64,000 nucleotides of DNA, from assembly GCF_013836145.1 (NCBI RefSeq), contig NZ_CP057483.1, forward strand, positions 2,728,001-2,792,000. Reading direction: 5' to 3'. The translations under genes and the position numbers were made by a program. The notes under the pieces are model-generated. The model saw nothing but the letters and a program-made list of their open reading frames with translations, had not been told where the DNA came from and did not search any database. Shown piece by piece: positions 1-9,223 of this stretch; the first letter of the stretch is position 1; each line of letters starts with the position of its first letter. The DNA comes from Citrobacter sp. RHB25-C09 (GTDB lineage: Bacteria > Pseudomonadota > Gammaproteobacteria > Enterobacterales > Enterobacteriaceae).

Positions 1-1319
1 TCATGCTCTTCGGCGGTTTCTTCCTGCTGTTTAAAGCCACCATGGAGCTTAACGAACGGCTGGAAGGGAAGGACAGCGACAACCCCACCCAGCGCAAGGG
101 GGCGAAATTCTGGGGCGTGGTGGCGCAAATTGTGGTGCTGGACGCCATTTTCTCACTCGACTCCGTGATTACTGCCGTCGGGATGGTTGACCATCTGGCG
201 GTGATGATGGCCGCCGTGATTATTGCGATCAGCCTGATGCTGATGGCAAGTAAGTCCCTCACCCGCTTTGTGAACAACCATCCCACTATTGTGATCCTGT
301 GCCTCAGCTTCCTGCTGATGATCGGCTTCAGCCTGGTGGCGGATGGCTTCGGCTTCCATATTCCAAAAGGCTATCTGTACGCTGCCATTGGCTTCTCAGT
401 GATGATCGAAGCGCTGAATCAGTTAGCTATCTTTAACCGTCGTCGTTTCCTGTCGGCCAACCACACGTTGCGCCAGCGGACGACGGAAGCGGTTATGCGC
501 CTGTTGAGCGGACAAAAAGAGGATGCCGAACTGGATGCAGAAACAGCCTCGATGCTGGTGGATCATGACGACAGTCAGATATTCAACCCACAGGAACGTC
601 GGATGATTGGCCGCGTGCTGAACCTCAACCAGCGCTCCGTAAGCAGCATTATGACGTCACGCCATGATATTGAGCATATCGATCTGGCCGCTCCCGAAGC
701 AGAAATCCGCGCGCTGCTGGAAAAAAACCAGCATACCCGACTGGTGGTTACGGGGGAAAATGAGCAGGAAGATCTGCTCGGCGTGGTGCATGTCATTGAC
801 CTGTTGCAACAGTCGCTACGCGGCGAACCGCTTGACCTGCGTGCGTTGATTCGCCAGCCGCTGGTCTTCCCTGAGACGCTGCCGCTGCTTCAGGCGCTGG
901 AGCAGTTCCGCAATGCGCGAACCCACTTTGCGTTTGTGGTCGATGAATTCGGTTCGGTGGAAGGGATTGTGACGCTGAGTGATGTGATGGAAACCATCGC
1001 CGGAAATCTGCCCAACGAGGTGGAAGAGATCGACGCCCGTCATGATATCCAGAAAAACGCAGACGGCTCCTGGACCGCCAACGGCCATATGCCGTTAGAA
1101 GATCTGGTGCAATACGTTCCCCTGCCGCTGGACGATAAGCGCGAATATCACACCATTGCCGGTCTGCTCATGGAATATTTGCAACGTATTCCGAAAACGG
1201 GAGAAGAGGTTCAGGTGGGCGACTACCTGCTGAAAACGTTGCAGGTAGAAAGTCATCGGGTGCAGAAGGTACAGCTGATTCCTTTGCATCACGAAGAAGA
1301 GATGGATTACGAAGTGTAA
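1..1319 (+). CDS. yegH: YegH inner-membrane protein, TerC/CBS/transporter-associated domains (5' truncated by window edge)
   Basis: The frame is open from the first base, so the true start lies upstream. About 439 residues are visible; the E. coli protein is about 527. The visible N-terminal part is a TerC-type membrane domain with several hydrophobic helices and the characteristic acidic stretch DAIFSLDSV around residue 52. It is followed by a cytosolic pair of CBS domains (about residues 215-335, including VVDEFGSVEGIVTLSDV) and a CorC/HlyC-type transporter-associated domain ending in YEV. The family is membrane bound and is thought to act in metal or ion handling, but the substrate of YegH is unknown. 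The gene points away from the leftward asmA and is separated from it by a REP pair. Identity is firm; function is not. Confidence 0.93.
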   Translation, partial: MLFGGFFLLFKATMELNERLEGKDSDNPTQRKGAKFWGVVAQIVVLDAIFSLDSVITAVGMVDHLAVMMAAVIIAISLMLMASKSLTRFVNNHPTIVILCLSFLLMIGFSLVADGFGFHIPKGYLYAAIGFSVMIEALNQLAIFNRRRFLSANHTLRQRTTEAVMRLLSGQKEDAELDAETASMLVDHDDSQIFNPQERRMIGRVLNLNQRSVSSIMTSRHDIEHIDLAAPEAEIRALLEKNQHTRLVVTGENEQEDLLGVVHVIDLLQQSLRGEPLDLRALIRQPLVFPETLPLLQALEQFRNARTHFAFVVDEFGSVEGIVTLSDVMETIAGNLPNEVEEIDARHDIQKNADGSWTANGHMPLEDLVQYVPLPLDDKREYHTIAGLLMEYLQRIPKTGEEVQVGDYLLKTLQVESHRVQKVQLIPLHHEEEMDYEV

Positions 1320-1327
1320 TGCGCAGT

Positions 1328-1409
1328 GCCGGATGGCGGCGCGTCGCGCCTTATCCGGCCTACAGCTGAATGCCCAACGTAGGCCGGATAAGCGTCAGCG
1401 CGATCCGGC
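1328..1409. repeat. REP (BIME) pair between yegH and asmA
   Basis: Two palindromic units face each other. The first, at 1328-1363, begins GCCGGATGGCGGCG and ends TTATCCGGCCTAC. The second, at 1379-1409, begins GTAGGCCGGATAAGCG. This is the classical enterobacterial REP sequence, here between two convergent genes. Such elements commonly stabilise 3' ends of mRNA and bind gyrase or IHF; here only the sequence is seen. Confidence 0.92.
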
Positions 1410-1420
1410 AATAACCCGCA

Positions 1421-3274
1421 TCAAAGCTTATCAAGCAGCTTCTTCACATCTTTGCTATTGCGGGAATCTTTGTTGCGATCCGCCCAGTCGTTCAGCCGGC
1501 GCTTCGCTTCATCCTGCATGTGTTTGCGCAGCAACTGATCGACCTGCAGGTTGTAGTTCAACGCCTGCCAGTTTCCGTAAACTCTGAGCGGAACCGGCGT
1601 CTCTTTCAGGAAGTCGATCAGCTTACTCTCGCCCTTCCAGCCACCCAGCACCCGCACATTAAACTGAGTGTCGCAGGTTTGTCCGACCAGATTAAGCGTG
1701 CCTTTCCCGGTCAGTGCCAGCATGGAGGAATCCCCTTCCATATTGTCGAGAGAGAGTTTGCCGTGATCGAGGGTAAGGTCGGTTACAAAACGATCGAGAC
1801 GGGTCGCGTTATCAAAACTTTGAAGCGTTTGTATATCACCACCACTGCGTTCTACCGCCTGCTGCACCAGCTGCTGGAAATTCATGCCATCCATGCGGGT
1901 ATCGCGCATGTCGACATGTGCATTACCCTGCCAGCTATGACGAAAGGCCTCGGCATCAATATCTGCACCAGAAAAATCCCCAGTCAGATTCATTTTACCG
2001 GTCAGGGAAATGGGATAATGAAACGCTTGCAGAATCGTGCCGATCTCCACCTCGTCAAGACGTGGCTGGAACGTGACGCGCGGGCTGTCAGTCGTGGCAT
2101 CGAGGCGTCCCGGGAGTGAAATCTTACCACCGTCCAGCGACCCTTGCAGTTCAGCAATCTCCAGCATGCCCGACTGATTGCTCATCCGCGTTGAGACGCT
2201 GGTAAAATTCATCCCACGCCAGCGGGCAGAATCCGCCTTCAGGGAAATCGCGGCCGTAAAGCCTTTCAACCCCTGATACGCAGGCTCATCAATGCGGGTG
2301 GAAATCACCGGACGGGGAAGCGTCTGCTGACCGGCTCCCTGCGCCTCTTCACCGTTGGTATTACCGTTGCTTTCCGGGAGAGGAAGGAGGTTATCCAGAT
2401 TTAACTGCCTGAACTGGAGATCAATGTTCCAGGCAGGTTGCCTGGTCATTGCCACCTGCACCTGTCCGGTTAGCGCACTGTCATTGGCGGTTAAATTGAG
2501 CTGGTTGAAGGTGAGGGTTTTCTGCTCTTCCTGCCACTGAGCCTGAAGTTGTCCTTGGCCCTGAATGCCCTGCTTAGGCAGGTCTGCCCCCTGCAACTGC
2601 CAGTCTAGTTGCTGGATGCCGACGGTGAGATTGTGCGGATAGTCTGAGGCATCGACCGTGCCACTAAACGCCAGCGTAAGATCGCGTTGGTCGCGGTTAA
2701 TACGCCCGGAGAATTCAAACGAACCACGATGCTGTTGGTCTTGCTCCATTTGCAGGCGAATATCGCGGACGGTGACTTGCTCATCGTTTTCATGCTGAAA
2801 CACCAGGACGCTGTCGGCCACGCGCAGGCTGGCGATATCGAAAGACCAACCGCGATCGCCCGGAACATCCGGCAGGGTATTATCTTTCGGCGCGACAGGG
2901 GCGTCTTTGCCACGTACCGCTTCGCTTTGCGGCGTCAGTTGGATCACCGCCCCTTTCAGCATCACCTGCTTAACGCTGAGTTGATGGCTGAGCAGTGGCC
3001 ACAGTGCAACGTCAAGACGCATATTATCCGCACGTACCAGCGGCTCACTGGCCCCTTCTGCCGTTAATACCATTCGTCCGGAGAGAATGCTGATTTGCGG
3101 CCAGACATGCCAGCGCAGCGGGCCGTCCAGCTGTAGCTGATAGCCACTACGCGCGGCAACCTGCTGCACCATATAGGCACGGAAGTCATTCGGATTGACT
3201 AACAATACTAACGCGGAAAAGCCGGCCACCAATACGACCAGCAGAATCATCAGCGTCGTCAGAAATCGTCTCAT
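1421..3274 (-). CDS. asmA: AsmA, inner-membrane-anchored outer-membrane assembly/phospholipid transport protein
   Basis: The product has 617 residues, the same length as E. coli AsmA. One N-terminal hydrophobic segment (about residues 5-27, LMILLVVLVAGFSALVLLV) anchors a large periplasmic domain. The family forms long beta-groove structures and is linked to anterograde glycerophospholipid transport and outer-membrane protein assembly. The AsmA_2-type C-terminal region with LTGKGTLNLVGQTCDTQFNVR is intact. The start is 21 nt after the dcd stop, so dcd and asmA are probably co-transcribed on the minus strand. No frame disruption is seen. Confidence 0.95.
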   Translation of the reverse strand: MRRFLTTLMILLVVLVAGFSALVLLVNPNDFRAYMVQQVAARSGYQLQLDGPLRWHVWPQISILSGRMVLTAEGASEPLVRADNMRLDVALWPLLSHQLSVKQVMLKGAVIQLTPQSEAVRGKDAPVAPKDNTLPDVPGDRGWSFDIASLRVADSVLVFQHENDEQVTVRDIRLQMEQDQQHRGSFEFSGRINRDQRDLTLAFSGTVDASDYPHNLTVGIQQLDWQLQGADLPKQGIQGQGQLQAQWQEEQKTLTFNQLNLTANDSALTGQVQVAMTRQPAWNIDLQFRQLNLDNLLPLPESNGNTNGEEAQGAGQQTLPRPVISTRIDEPAYQGLKGFTAAISLKADSARWRGMNFTSVSTRMSNQSGMLEIAELQGSLDGGKISLPGRLDATTDSPRVTFQPRLDEVEIGTILQAFHYPISLTGKMNLTGDFSGADIDAEAFRHSWQGNAHVDMRDTRMDGMNFQQLVQQAVERSGGDIQTLQSFDNATRLDRFVTDLTLDHGKLSLDNMEGDSSMLALTGKGTLNLVGQTCDTQFNVRVLGGWKGESKLIDFLKETPVPLRVYGNWQALNYNLQVDQLLRKHMQDEAKRRLNDWADRNKDSRNSKDVKKLLDKL

Positions 3275-3295
3275 GCTATCCTCAGTGGACCAGAC

Positions 3296-3877
3296 TCAGT
3301 CTTTATCAATCCGGCTGGCGACTGCGCCTTGCTGATCGCGATATTTCGCGTCTTCACGACGGTTGTAAGGTCTGAGCGCCGGGCCAGAAAGCGGTTCGAA
3401 GCTCAGCGCGCCGATCAACATACCCGGGCGCAGGGCCAGTGGGAGTTTCCCGGAATTATAGAACTCCAGAACAATACAGCCAGACCAGCCGGGGTCGATA
3501 CGGTGAGCGGTGACGTGAACCATCAGCCCCAGACGTGCCAGAGAAGAACGCCCGTCCAGCCAGCCCACCAAATCAGCCGGTAGTGTCACTGACTCAAACG
3601 TTACCGCCAGCGCCAGTTCGCCCGGATGCAGATAGAAGGCCTCTCCCTCTTCCAGAACGATCTCGTCGCTCATGACACGGTCGAGAGCCGCACTGACCTC
3701 ATCTTTTGGACCGCTAAGATCGATAAATGCGGCGGTGTGACCACTGAAGGTACGAAATTTATTGCCAAGGCGCACATCCACTGTCGCACCGTTAATACGC
3801 TCTACCGGTGGGCGCGGGTTGATCGATAAACGGCCATCATCAAGCCAGGCTTCAATATCTCGGTCACACAGACGCAT
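3296..3877 (-). CDS. dcd: dCTP deaminase
   Basis: Deaminates dCTP to dUTP, the main source of dUMP for thymidylate synthesis in enterics. The frame is open further upstream, but the start at 3877 (MRLCDRD) is preceded by AAGGAG at normal spacing and gives 193 residues, the E. coli length. The active-site segments WLDGRSSLARLG (about residues 106-117) and VHVTAHRIDPGWSG, which holds the catalytic Glu neighbourhood and substrate contacts, are present. It lies between udk and asmA on the same strand; the 91-nt gap from udk leaves room for a promoter. Confidence 0.96.
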   Translation of the reverse strand: MRLCDRDIEAWLDDGRLSINPRPPVERINGATVDVRLGNKFRTFSGHTAAFIDLSGPKDEVSAALDRVMSDEIVLEEGEAFYLHPGELALAVTFESVTLPADLVGWLDGRSSLARLGLMVHVTAHRIDPGWSGCIVLEFYNSGKLPLALRPGMLIGALSFEPLSGPALRPYNRREDAKYRDQQGAVASRIDKD

Positions 3878-3968
3878 GGCACTTTCTCCTTTCGGGCTGC
3901 GATCTCTTAACGCATTGTGCATTAAGGGTTAATCAGGTTAACACTGAACGGTACACATTTCGCCAGGC

Positions 3969-4610
3969 TTATTCAAAGAACTGGCTAATTTTCGCTTTCA
4001 GAATATCAATGGCGATGCGATTTTTCCCGCCTCGCGGCACGATGATGTCAGCATATTGTTTAGACGGCTCAATAAATTGCAGGAACATAGGGCGAACCGT
4101 TTTCTGGTATTGCGCCATGACGGAATCCATGGAACGACCGCGTTCGTTAACATCACGCTTGATACGACGCATCAGGCAGATATCCAGCGGGGTGTCGACG
4201 AAAATGGAGAAGTTCATCTCTTCGCGCAGACGCGCGTCAGTCAACAGCAGGATCCCTTCCAGAATGATGACTTTTTTCGGTTCAACACGAACCGTCTCTT
4301 TCATACGCGTATGTTCAACGTAGCTGTAAACGGGCAATTCAATGGCGCTACCGCGCTTGAGCGCTTGCAGATGTTGAAATAGCAGGCTGTGATCCATCGC
4401 GTTCGGATGGTCGTAGTTGGTTTTGACACGCTCTTCCATCGACAGATGGCTTTGGTCTTTGTAGTAGCTGTCTTCCGGAATAACGCCGATATGCTCGTCA
4501 CCGACTTGTTCACGCAATTCGCGATAAAGGGTACTGGCAATAAGACTCTTGCCGGAAGCCGATGCGCCAGCGATACCGATAATGACGCACTGATGGGACT
4601 GATCAGTCAT
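3969..4610 (-). CDS. udk: Uridine/cytidine kinase
   Basis: Phosphorylates uridine and cytidine to UMP and CMP in pyrimidine salvage. A P-loop GIAGASASGKS occupies residues 12-22, and VIILEGILLL with the following D-rich lid region is typical of the family. The chosen start (MTDQSHQC) gives 213 residues, as in E. coli; 20 extra codons upstream are open but have no support. It is the first of three leftward nucleotide/envelope genes (udk, dcd, asmA) and is divergent from dgcE. Confidence 0.96.
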   Translation of the reverse strand: MTDQSHQCVIIGIAGASASGKSLIASTLYRELREQVGDEHIGVIPEDSYYKDQSHLSMEERVKTNYDHPNAMDHSLLFQHLQALKRGSAIELPVYSYVEHTRMKETVRVEPKKVIILEGILLLTDARLREEMNFSIFVDTPLDICLMRRIKRDVNERGRSMDSVMAQYQKTVRPMFLQFIEPSKQYADIIVPRGGKNRIAIDILKAKISQFFE

Positions 4611-4796
4611 AAATTTAGCGACCTGAATAACCTGGATGGGGGGCGACGCCGTAGCGTCAAACGCGGGCAATTATAGGGATTTCAGGCGCATGATTCCAGC
4701 ATACGTTTTCCCAGCCGGACGCGCCCTGTCGCAAATTAAAAAACGCAGTTTTGCCTCAACGCGACACAGTCCCCACTTTTGCAGTCATTAAGAGGC

Positions 4797-4814
4797 TAAT
4801 AATATTAATTATTA
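4797..4814. promoter_or_regulatory. AT-rich inverted repeat in the udk-dgcE intergenic region
   Basis: TAATAAT at 4797-4803 and ATTATTA at 4808-4814 are perfect arms around ATTA; allowing one mismatch the arms extend to ten bases (GGCTAATAAT / ATTATTAGGC). The 312-nt gap between udk and dgcE is otherwise gene-free and AT-rich here. A regulator site or transcript end is possible; nothing seen decides which. Confidence 0.35.
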
Positions 4815-4879
4815 GGCATTCAGGATATAAATAGTAAAACTTTTGTACTAGCATAAACAACAAACTACTACTGACGCGT

Positions 4880-4911
4880 CCGGTTATTCGGCGACGTTCC
4901 CGGCCATTCGG
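4880..4911 (+). repeat. Direct repeat CCGGNNATTCGG just upstream of dgcE
   Basis: CCGGTTATTCGG (4880-4891) and CCGGCCATTCGG (4900-4911) are spaced exactly 20 nt apart, two helical turns, and end 11 nt before the dgcE start codon. No convincing Shine-Dalgarno sequence precedes that start; the second copy occupies the place where one would be. Confidence 0.5.
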
Positions 4912-4922
4912 AAACTGCGGTA

Positions 4923-7900
4923 ATGAGTAAACAATCCCAACATGTTTTAGTTTCCCTTCCGCATCCGTTGCTGCGCCTGGTCAGTTTAGGACTGGCGACC
5001 TTCATTTTTACCCTGTTCTCTCTGGAATTAGCACAGTTTGGTACCCAACTGGCACCGCTCTGGTTTCCCACGTCAATCATGATGGTGGCGTTTTACCGTC
5101 ACGCCGGTCGCTTCTGGCCCGGCATTATGCTGGCCTGTACGTTAGGGAGTCTTGGCGCGACGCTGTTATTATTCCCGCTCAGCATGCTTAATTTTACCTA
5201 CACGGCGATAAACATTATTGAAGCCGCAACAGGCGCTATGCTACTGCGTAAACTGCTGCCCTGGTATAATCCCCTCCAAAACCTGAACGACTGGATCCGT
5301 CTTGCCATCGGCAGTGCCGTGATCCCGCCGCTGATTGGCGGTCTGTTGGTCTGGATGCTTGCACCAAATGAAACGCCGCAAAAAGCCTTTTATATTTGGG
5401 TGCTTTCAGAGTCCATTGGCGCACTGGCGCTGGTGCCACTGGGATTACTGTTTAAACCGCATTATCTGTACCGTCATCGCGATCCGCGTCTCCTGCTCGA
5501 AACACTCTTAACGCTCAGTCTCACTCTGGTGTTGAGTTGGCTGGTGATAAAATTTCTCCCGTGGCCGTTCACCTGCGTCATCGTATTACTGATGTGGAGT
5601 GCGGTACGTTTACCGCGTCTGGAGGCTTTTCTGACCTTCCTCGCCACCATCATGATGGTGTCGCTGATGATAGCCGCCGACCCGGAACTGCTGGTCACGC
5701 CGAAGGTGGATATTATTGCCAACCTGCCATGGTTGCCGTTTTTAATGATTTTGCTTCCGGCAAATGTCATGACCATGGTGATGTATGCCTTCCGTGCGGA
5801 ACGTAAGCACATTACGGAAAGTGAAGCGCGCTTTCGTAACGCGATGGAATATTCCGCCATCGGCATGGCACTGGTCGGCACAGAAGGGCAATGGCTACAG
5901 GCAAATAAAGCGCTATGTCAGTTCCTCGGCTACAGCCAGGACGAACTTCGTGGGCTGACTTTTCAGCAACTTACCTGGCCGGAAGATCTGAATAACGATC
6001 TCGAACAACTGGATATGCTGGTTAACGGTAAAATTGACAGCTACTCCATGGAGAAACGCTATTACACCCGCGCGGGCGATGTTGTCTGGGCGCTGTTGGC
6101 CGTTTCGCTGGTACGCCATTCTGACGGGACTCCGCTGTACTTTATTGCCCAGATCGAAGATATCAACGATCTCAAGCATACCGAATGGGTCAATAAACGC
6201 CTGATGGAGCGCATTACCCTGGCGAACGAAGCCGGCGGTATCGGCATCTGGGAGTGGGAACTGCAGCCTGACGTTATCAGTTGGGATAAACGCATGTTCG
6301 AACTTTATGAAATCCCGGCGCATGTCAAACCGACCTGGAACATCTGGTACGACCGCGTCCTTCCTGAAGACAGGCCCCATGCTGAAAAAGTGATTCGCGA
6401 CTCGTTAGCCGCGCGCCTCCCCTTTAAGCTGGAATTCCGTATCGCCGTGAAAGACGGCATTCGTCATATTCGATCGCTTGCCAACCGGGTGTTGAGTAAG
6501 GACGGAGAAGTAGAACGCCTGCTTGGCATCAACATCGATATGACAGAAGTCAAACAGCTGAATGAGGCGTTATTTCAGGAGAAGGAACGTCTGCACATTA
6601 CGCTGGATTCCATCGGGGAAGCCGTGGTCTGTATTGATGTCGATATGAAGGTCACTTTTATGAACCCGGTGGCAGAGAAAATGAGCGGCTGGCAGCAGGA
6701 GCACGCTATCGGCATGCCGCTGCTGACGGTATTACGGATCACCTTCGGCGACAACGGCCCGTTGATGGAGAACATCTACAGCGCGGATATGTCGCGTTCC
6801 GCCATCGAGCAGGATGTAGTTCTTCACTGTCGCAACGGCGGTAATTACGATGTTCATTACAGTATCACCCCACTCAGCACGCTCGATGGCGGCAATATTG
6901 GTTCAGTGCTGGTGATCCAGGATGTCACCGAATCCCGGAAGATGCTCCGCCAACTGAGCTATAGCGCAACGCACGATCCTCTCACCCATCTGACCAACCG
7001 GGCAAGCTTTGAGAACAAGCTGAAACTGCTACTGCAATCCGTTCGCAATACCCAACAGCGCCATGCGCTGGTGTTCATCGATCTCGATCGCTTTAAGGCC
7101 GTGAACGATACTGCCGGGCATGCCGCAGGCGATGCGCTGCTGCGGGAACTGTCACAACTGATGCTCAGTATGCTGCGTTCCAGCGACGTGCTGGCGCGAC
7201 TCGGAGGCGATGAGTTTGGCCTCTTGCTTCCGGACTGTAATATCGAAAGCGCGCGCTTTATTACGACGCGGATCATTAACGCGATTAACGATTACCATTT
7301 TATGTGGGAAGATCGCCTGCACCGGATTGGCGCCAGCGCGGGGATCACCCTGGTTGACGGCAATAATTGCCAGGCGACGGAAGTTATGTCACAAGCCGAT
7401 ATCGCCTGCTATGCCTCTAAAAACAAGGGCCGTGGGCAGGTCACGATTTACCAGCCTGAACAGGAAACGGGCTATGCTGAGCGTACCGCGATCTCGCCCG
7501 AGGAATTACAGCAAACGATCGACAATAGCACACTGCTGATGGTCGCGCGCGGCGTGGCCTCTCCGCGTATCCCTGAGACACGTAACTTCTGGCTGATATC
7601 GTTCCGCCTGATGTCTCAACAAGGCGATGTGTTCGAAGAGCGAGGATTACGCGCACGCATCACCGATCCGCAATTAAATGAAGCGCTGGACCTTCGCCTG
7701 TACCGCGAGTTTTTCCAGCATGCAGCCCAGGCAGTCGCCAGCAAAGGACTTAGCGTCGCGCTGCCGCTGTCGGCAGCAGGGTTATCCCGTGGAGCGGTCA
7801 TCGATGCGCTGCTGAACGCCCTTCAACAAAGCCAGCTCCCGGGCCGACTGTTACATGTGGTGATCCCGGCAGAAACATTGCTATTGAATCAACAGGAAAG

Positions 7901-8252
7901 CGCCGCCGCTATTCAAAAACTGCGCCAGGCGGGTTGCCGCATTATCGTGAGCCAGGTTGGGCGCGATCTGCAAATCTTTAATCTGTTGAATAAGAACCTG
8001 GCCGATTACCTGTTACTCGACAGTGAACTGAGCGCCAGCATTCACGGTAACTTAATGGATGAGATGCTGGTGTCTATCGTACAGGGACACGCCCAACGCC
8101 TGGGAATAAAAACCATCGCCGGGCCGGTACAAACGCCGCTGATTATGGATACGCTTTCCGGCATCGGCGTCGATCAGATCTTTGGCGATATTATTGACGA
8201 AACGCAACCGTTGGATTTACTTCTCAACACCAGTTATTTCGCCATCAATTGA
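4923..8252 (+). CDS. dgcE: Diguanylate cyclase DgcE (MASE1-PAS-PAS-PAS-GGDEF-degenerate EAL)
   Basis: Makes cyclic di-GMP from GTP; in E. coli it feeds the curli/biofilm programme through the MlrA-CsgD pathway. The 1109-residue product has an N-terminal MASE1 membrane domain (about 1-300, eight or so helices), three PAS/PAC sensor segments (about 300-690) and a GGDEF domain with an intact GGDEF signature at residues 761-765. The C-terminal EAL-like region lacks the E-x-L and DDFG-type catalytic motifs, so no phosphodiesterase activity is expected. The start matches the E. coli MSKQSQHV N-terminus. The 3' end overlaps the convergent alkA by 36 nt. Older name yegE. Confidence 0.97.
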   Translation: MSKQSQHVLVSLPHPLLRLVSLGLATFIFTLFSLELAQFGTQLAPLWFPTSIMMVAFYRHAGRFWPGIMLACTLGSLGATLLLFPLSMLNFTYTAINIIEAATGAMLLRKLLPWYNPLQNLNDWIRLAIGSAVIPPLIGGLLVWMLAPNETPQKAFYIWVLSESIGALALVPLGLLFKPHYLYRHRDPRLLLETLLTLSLTLVLSWLVIKFLPWPFTCVIVLLMWSAVRLPRLEAFLTFLATIMMVSLMIAADPELLVTPKVDIIANLPWLPFLMILLPANVMTMVMYAFRAERKHITESEARFRNAMEYSAIGMALVGTEGQWLQANKALCQFLGYSQDELRGLTFQQLTWPEDLNNDLEQLDMLVNGKIDSYSMEKRYYTRAGDVVWALLAVSLVRHSDGTPLYFIAQIEDINDLKHTEWVNKRLMERITLANEAGGIGIWEWELQPDVISWDKRMFELYEIPAHVKPTWNIWYDRVLPEDRPHAEKVIRDSLAARLPFKLEFRIAVKDGIRHIRSLANRVLSKDGEVERLLGINIDMTEVKQLNEALFQEKERLHITLDSIGEAVVCIDVDMKVTFMNPVAEKMSGWQQEHAIGMPLLTVLRITFGDNGPLMENIYSADMSRSAIEQDVVLHCRNGGNYDVHYSITPLSTLDGGNIGSVLVIQDVTESRKMLRQLSYSATHDPLTHLTNRASFENKLKLLLQSVRNTQQRHALVFIDLDRFKAVNDTAGHAAGDALLRELSQLMLSMLRSSDVLARLGGDEFGLLLPDCNIESARFITTRIINAINDYHFMWEDRLHRIGASAGITLVDGNNCQATEVMSQADIACYASKNKGRGQVTIYQPEQETGYAERTAISPEELQQTIDNSTLLMVARGVASPRIPETRNFWLISFRLMSQQGDVFEERGLRARITDPQLNEALDLRLYREFFQHAAQAVASKGLSVALPLSAAGLSRGAVIDALLNALQQSQLPGRLLHVVIPAETLLLNQQESAAAIQKLRQAGCRIIVSQVGRDLQIFNLLNKNLADYLLLDSELSASIHGNLMDEMLVSIVQGHAQRLGIKTIAGPVQTPLIMDTLSGIGVDQIFGDIIDETQPLDLLLNTSYFAIN

Positions 8253-9089
8253 CGGTTGCCATCCTTCGGTATACCAGATATGTAACAGAGCATAGGAGCG
8301 CCAGGGTTTCCAGCGCTCCGCATAGCGACGTATCTGCGCAGGCGTCATGCCCGGAAAGCGCTGTTTGATCAGATAATCATCGGGTAAAAAGACATCTTTA
8401 GCCTGCCAGCCTCGCAGGGCGAAATAGTTCGCCGTCCAGCGTCCAATCCCAGGAAAACCCTGCAACGTTTTCATGCCCTGTTCCACATCGGCTGGCGCAG
8501 AGGTTGCTAACGTCCCATCCAGCGCCGCTTGCGCGAGGTAGATCAGAGCTTCTGCGCGCTTGAGCGGCATACCTAATGCCTTCAGGTCCTGCGGGTCGGC
8601 ATTCACCAGTTGATCGGGCCGCGGGAAGCAAATTACCCCAGGCGATTCGGCTAAGGTCTCCCCGTACCGCTGGGCCACTTTCGCCGTTAACTTCGCCGCC
8701 ATCGCCACGCTGACCAGTTGCCCGAGAATTGCCCGCACCCCTTGTTCGAAAGCATCAACTGACCCCGGCAGTCGCAGGCCCGGACGCGCCGCGCCTAAAT
8801 CACCCAGCGCATGCGCTATATGTTGCGGTTCACATCGCAGGTCAAACAGACGCTCGATTTTTTCCAGGCACTCCTGCGCAACGGGGAGCAGTCCCTCACT
8901 CAACGTCACCTGAAGCGTATGGGCGTGTGGATTCGGCACGACCTCAATAATTCCCCGATGCTCTCCCACTGCCAGGCTTCGCGTGTAACGTAATGCCTCT
9001 ACCGTTTCTACGCCGCTCACCGCACGCGCGGCAAGGAAACCCAACATCCAGGACCAGTCATACGGCGGCTGCCAGCTCAGGGTAAACAT
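8217..9089 (-). CDS. alkA: 3-methyladenine DNA glycosylase II
   Basis: Removes alkylated bases from DNA as part of the adaptive response. The 290-residue product has the helix-hairpin-helix segment FPGIGRWTANYF (about 212-223), catalytic Asp238 in FLPDDYLIKQ, and base-stacking Trp272/Tyr273. The second in-frame ATG (9089) is preferred: AGGAG then lies 6 nt upstream, and the N-terminus MFTLSWQPPYDW matches the family. The C-terminus (SIDGEITGVEK) is several residues longer than the K-12 protein as remembered (282) and is encoded opposite the last codons of dgcE. A likely Ada site lies upstream. Confidence 0.96.
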   Translation of the reverse strand: MFTLSWQPPYDWSWMLGFLAARAVSGVETVEALRYTRSLAVGEHRGIIEVVPNPHAHTLQVTLSEGLLPVAQECLEKIERLFDLRCEPQHIAHALGDLGAARPGLRLPGSVDAFEQGVRAILGQLVSVAMAAKLTAKVAQRYGETLAESPGVICFPRPDQLVNADPQDLKALGMPLKRAEALIYLAQAALDGTLATSAPADVEQGMKTLQGFPGIGRWTANYFALRGWQAKDVFLPDDYLIKQRFPGMTPAQIRRYAERWKPWRSYALLHIWYTEGWQPSIDGEITGVEK

Positions 9090-9143
9090 CTGCATCTCCT
9101 TTTTTACAAACCTTCAGCATAATCGCAATGCCGACGAAATGCC

Positions 9144-9156
9144 TTGCTTTCATATT
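9144..9156 (-). promoter_or_regulatory. Candidate Ada-binding site of alkA
   Basis: On the minus strand the sequence reads AAT, six bases, GCAA, which is the A-box/B-box arrangement described for methylated Ada. It lies about 55-65 nt upstream of the alkA start and just upstream of a possible -10 (TATGCT, about 9115-9120). The spacing fits Ada activation; the short motif could occur by chance. Confidence 0.5.
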
Positions 9157-9223
9157 CCAGTTGTCGGGGCGTCGACATTTCGCTAAAGTCTCGCCCCTTC
9201 TTCACTGGCATGGGGATATTAAC

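Noticed and set aside
8253..8290. Terminator between dgcE and alkA
   Set aside because: The genes overlap and no stem with T-tract is seen at the joint.
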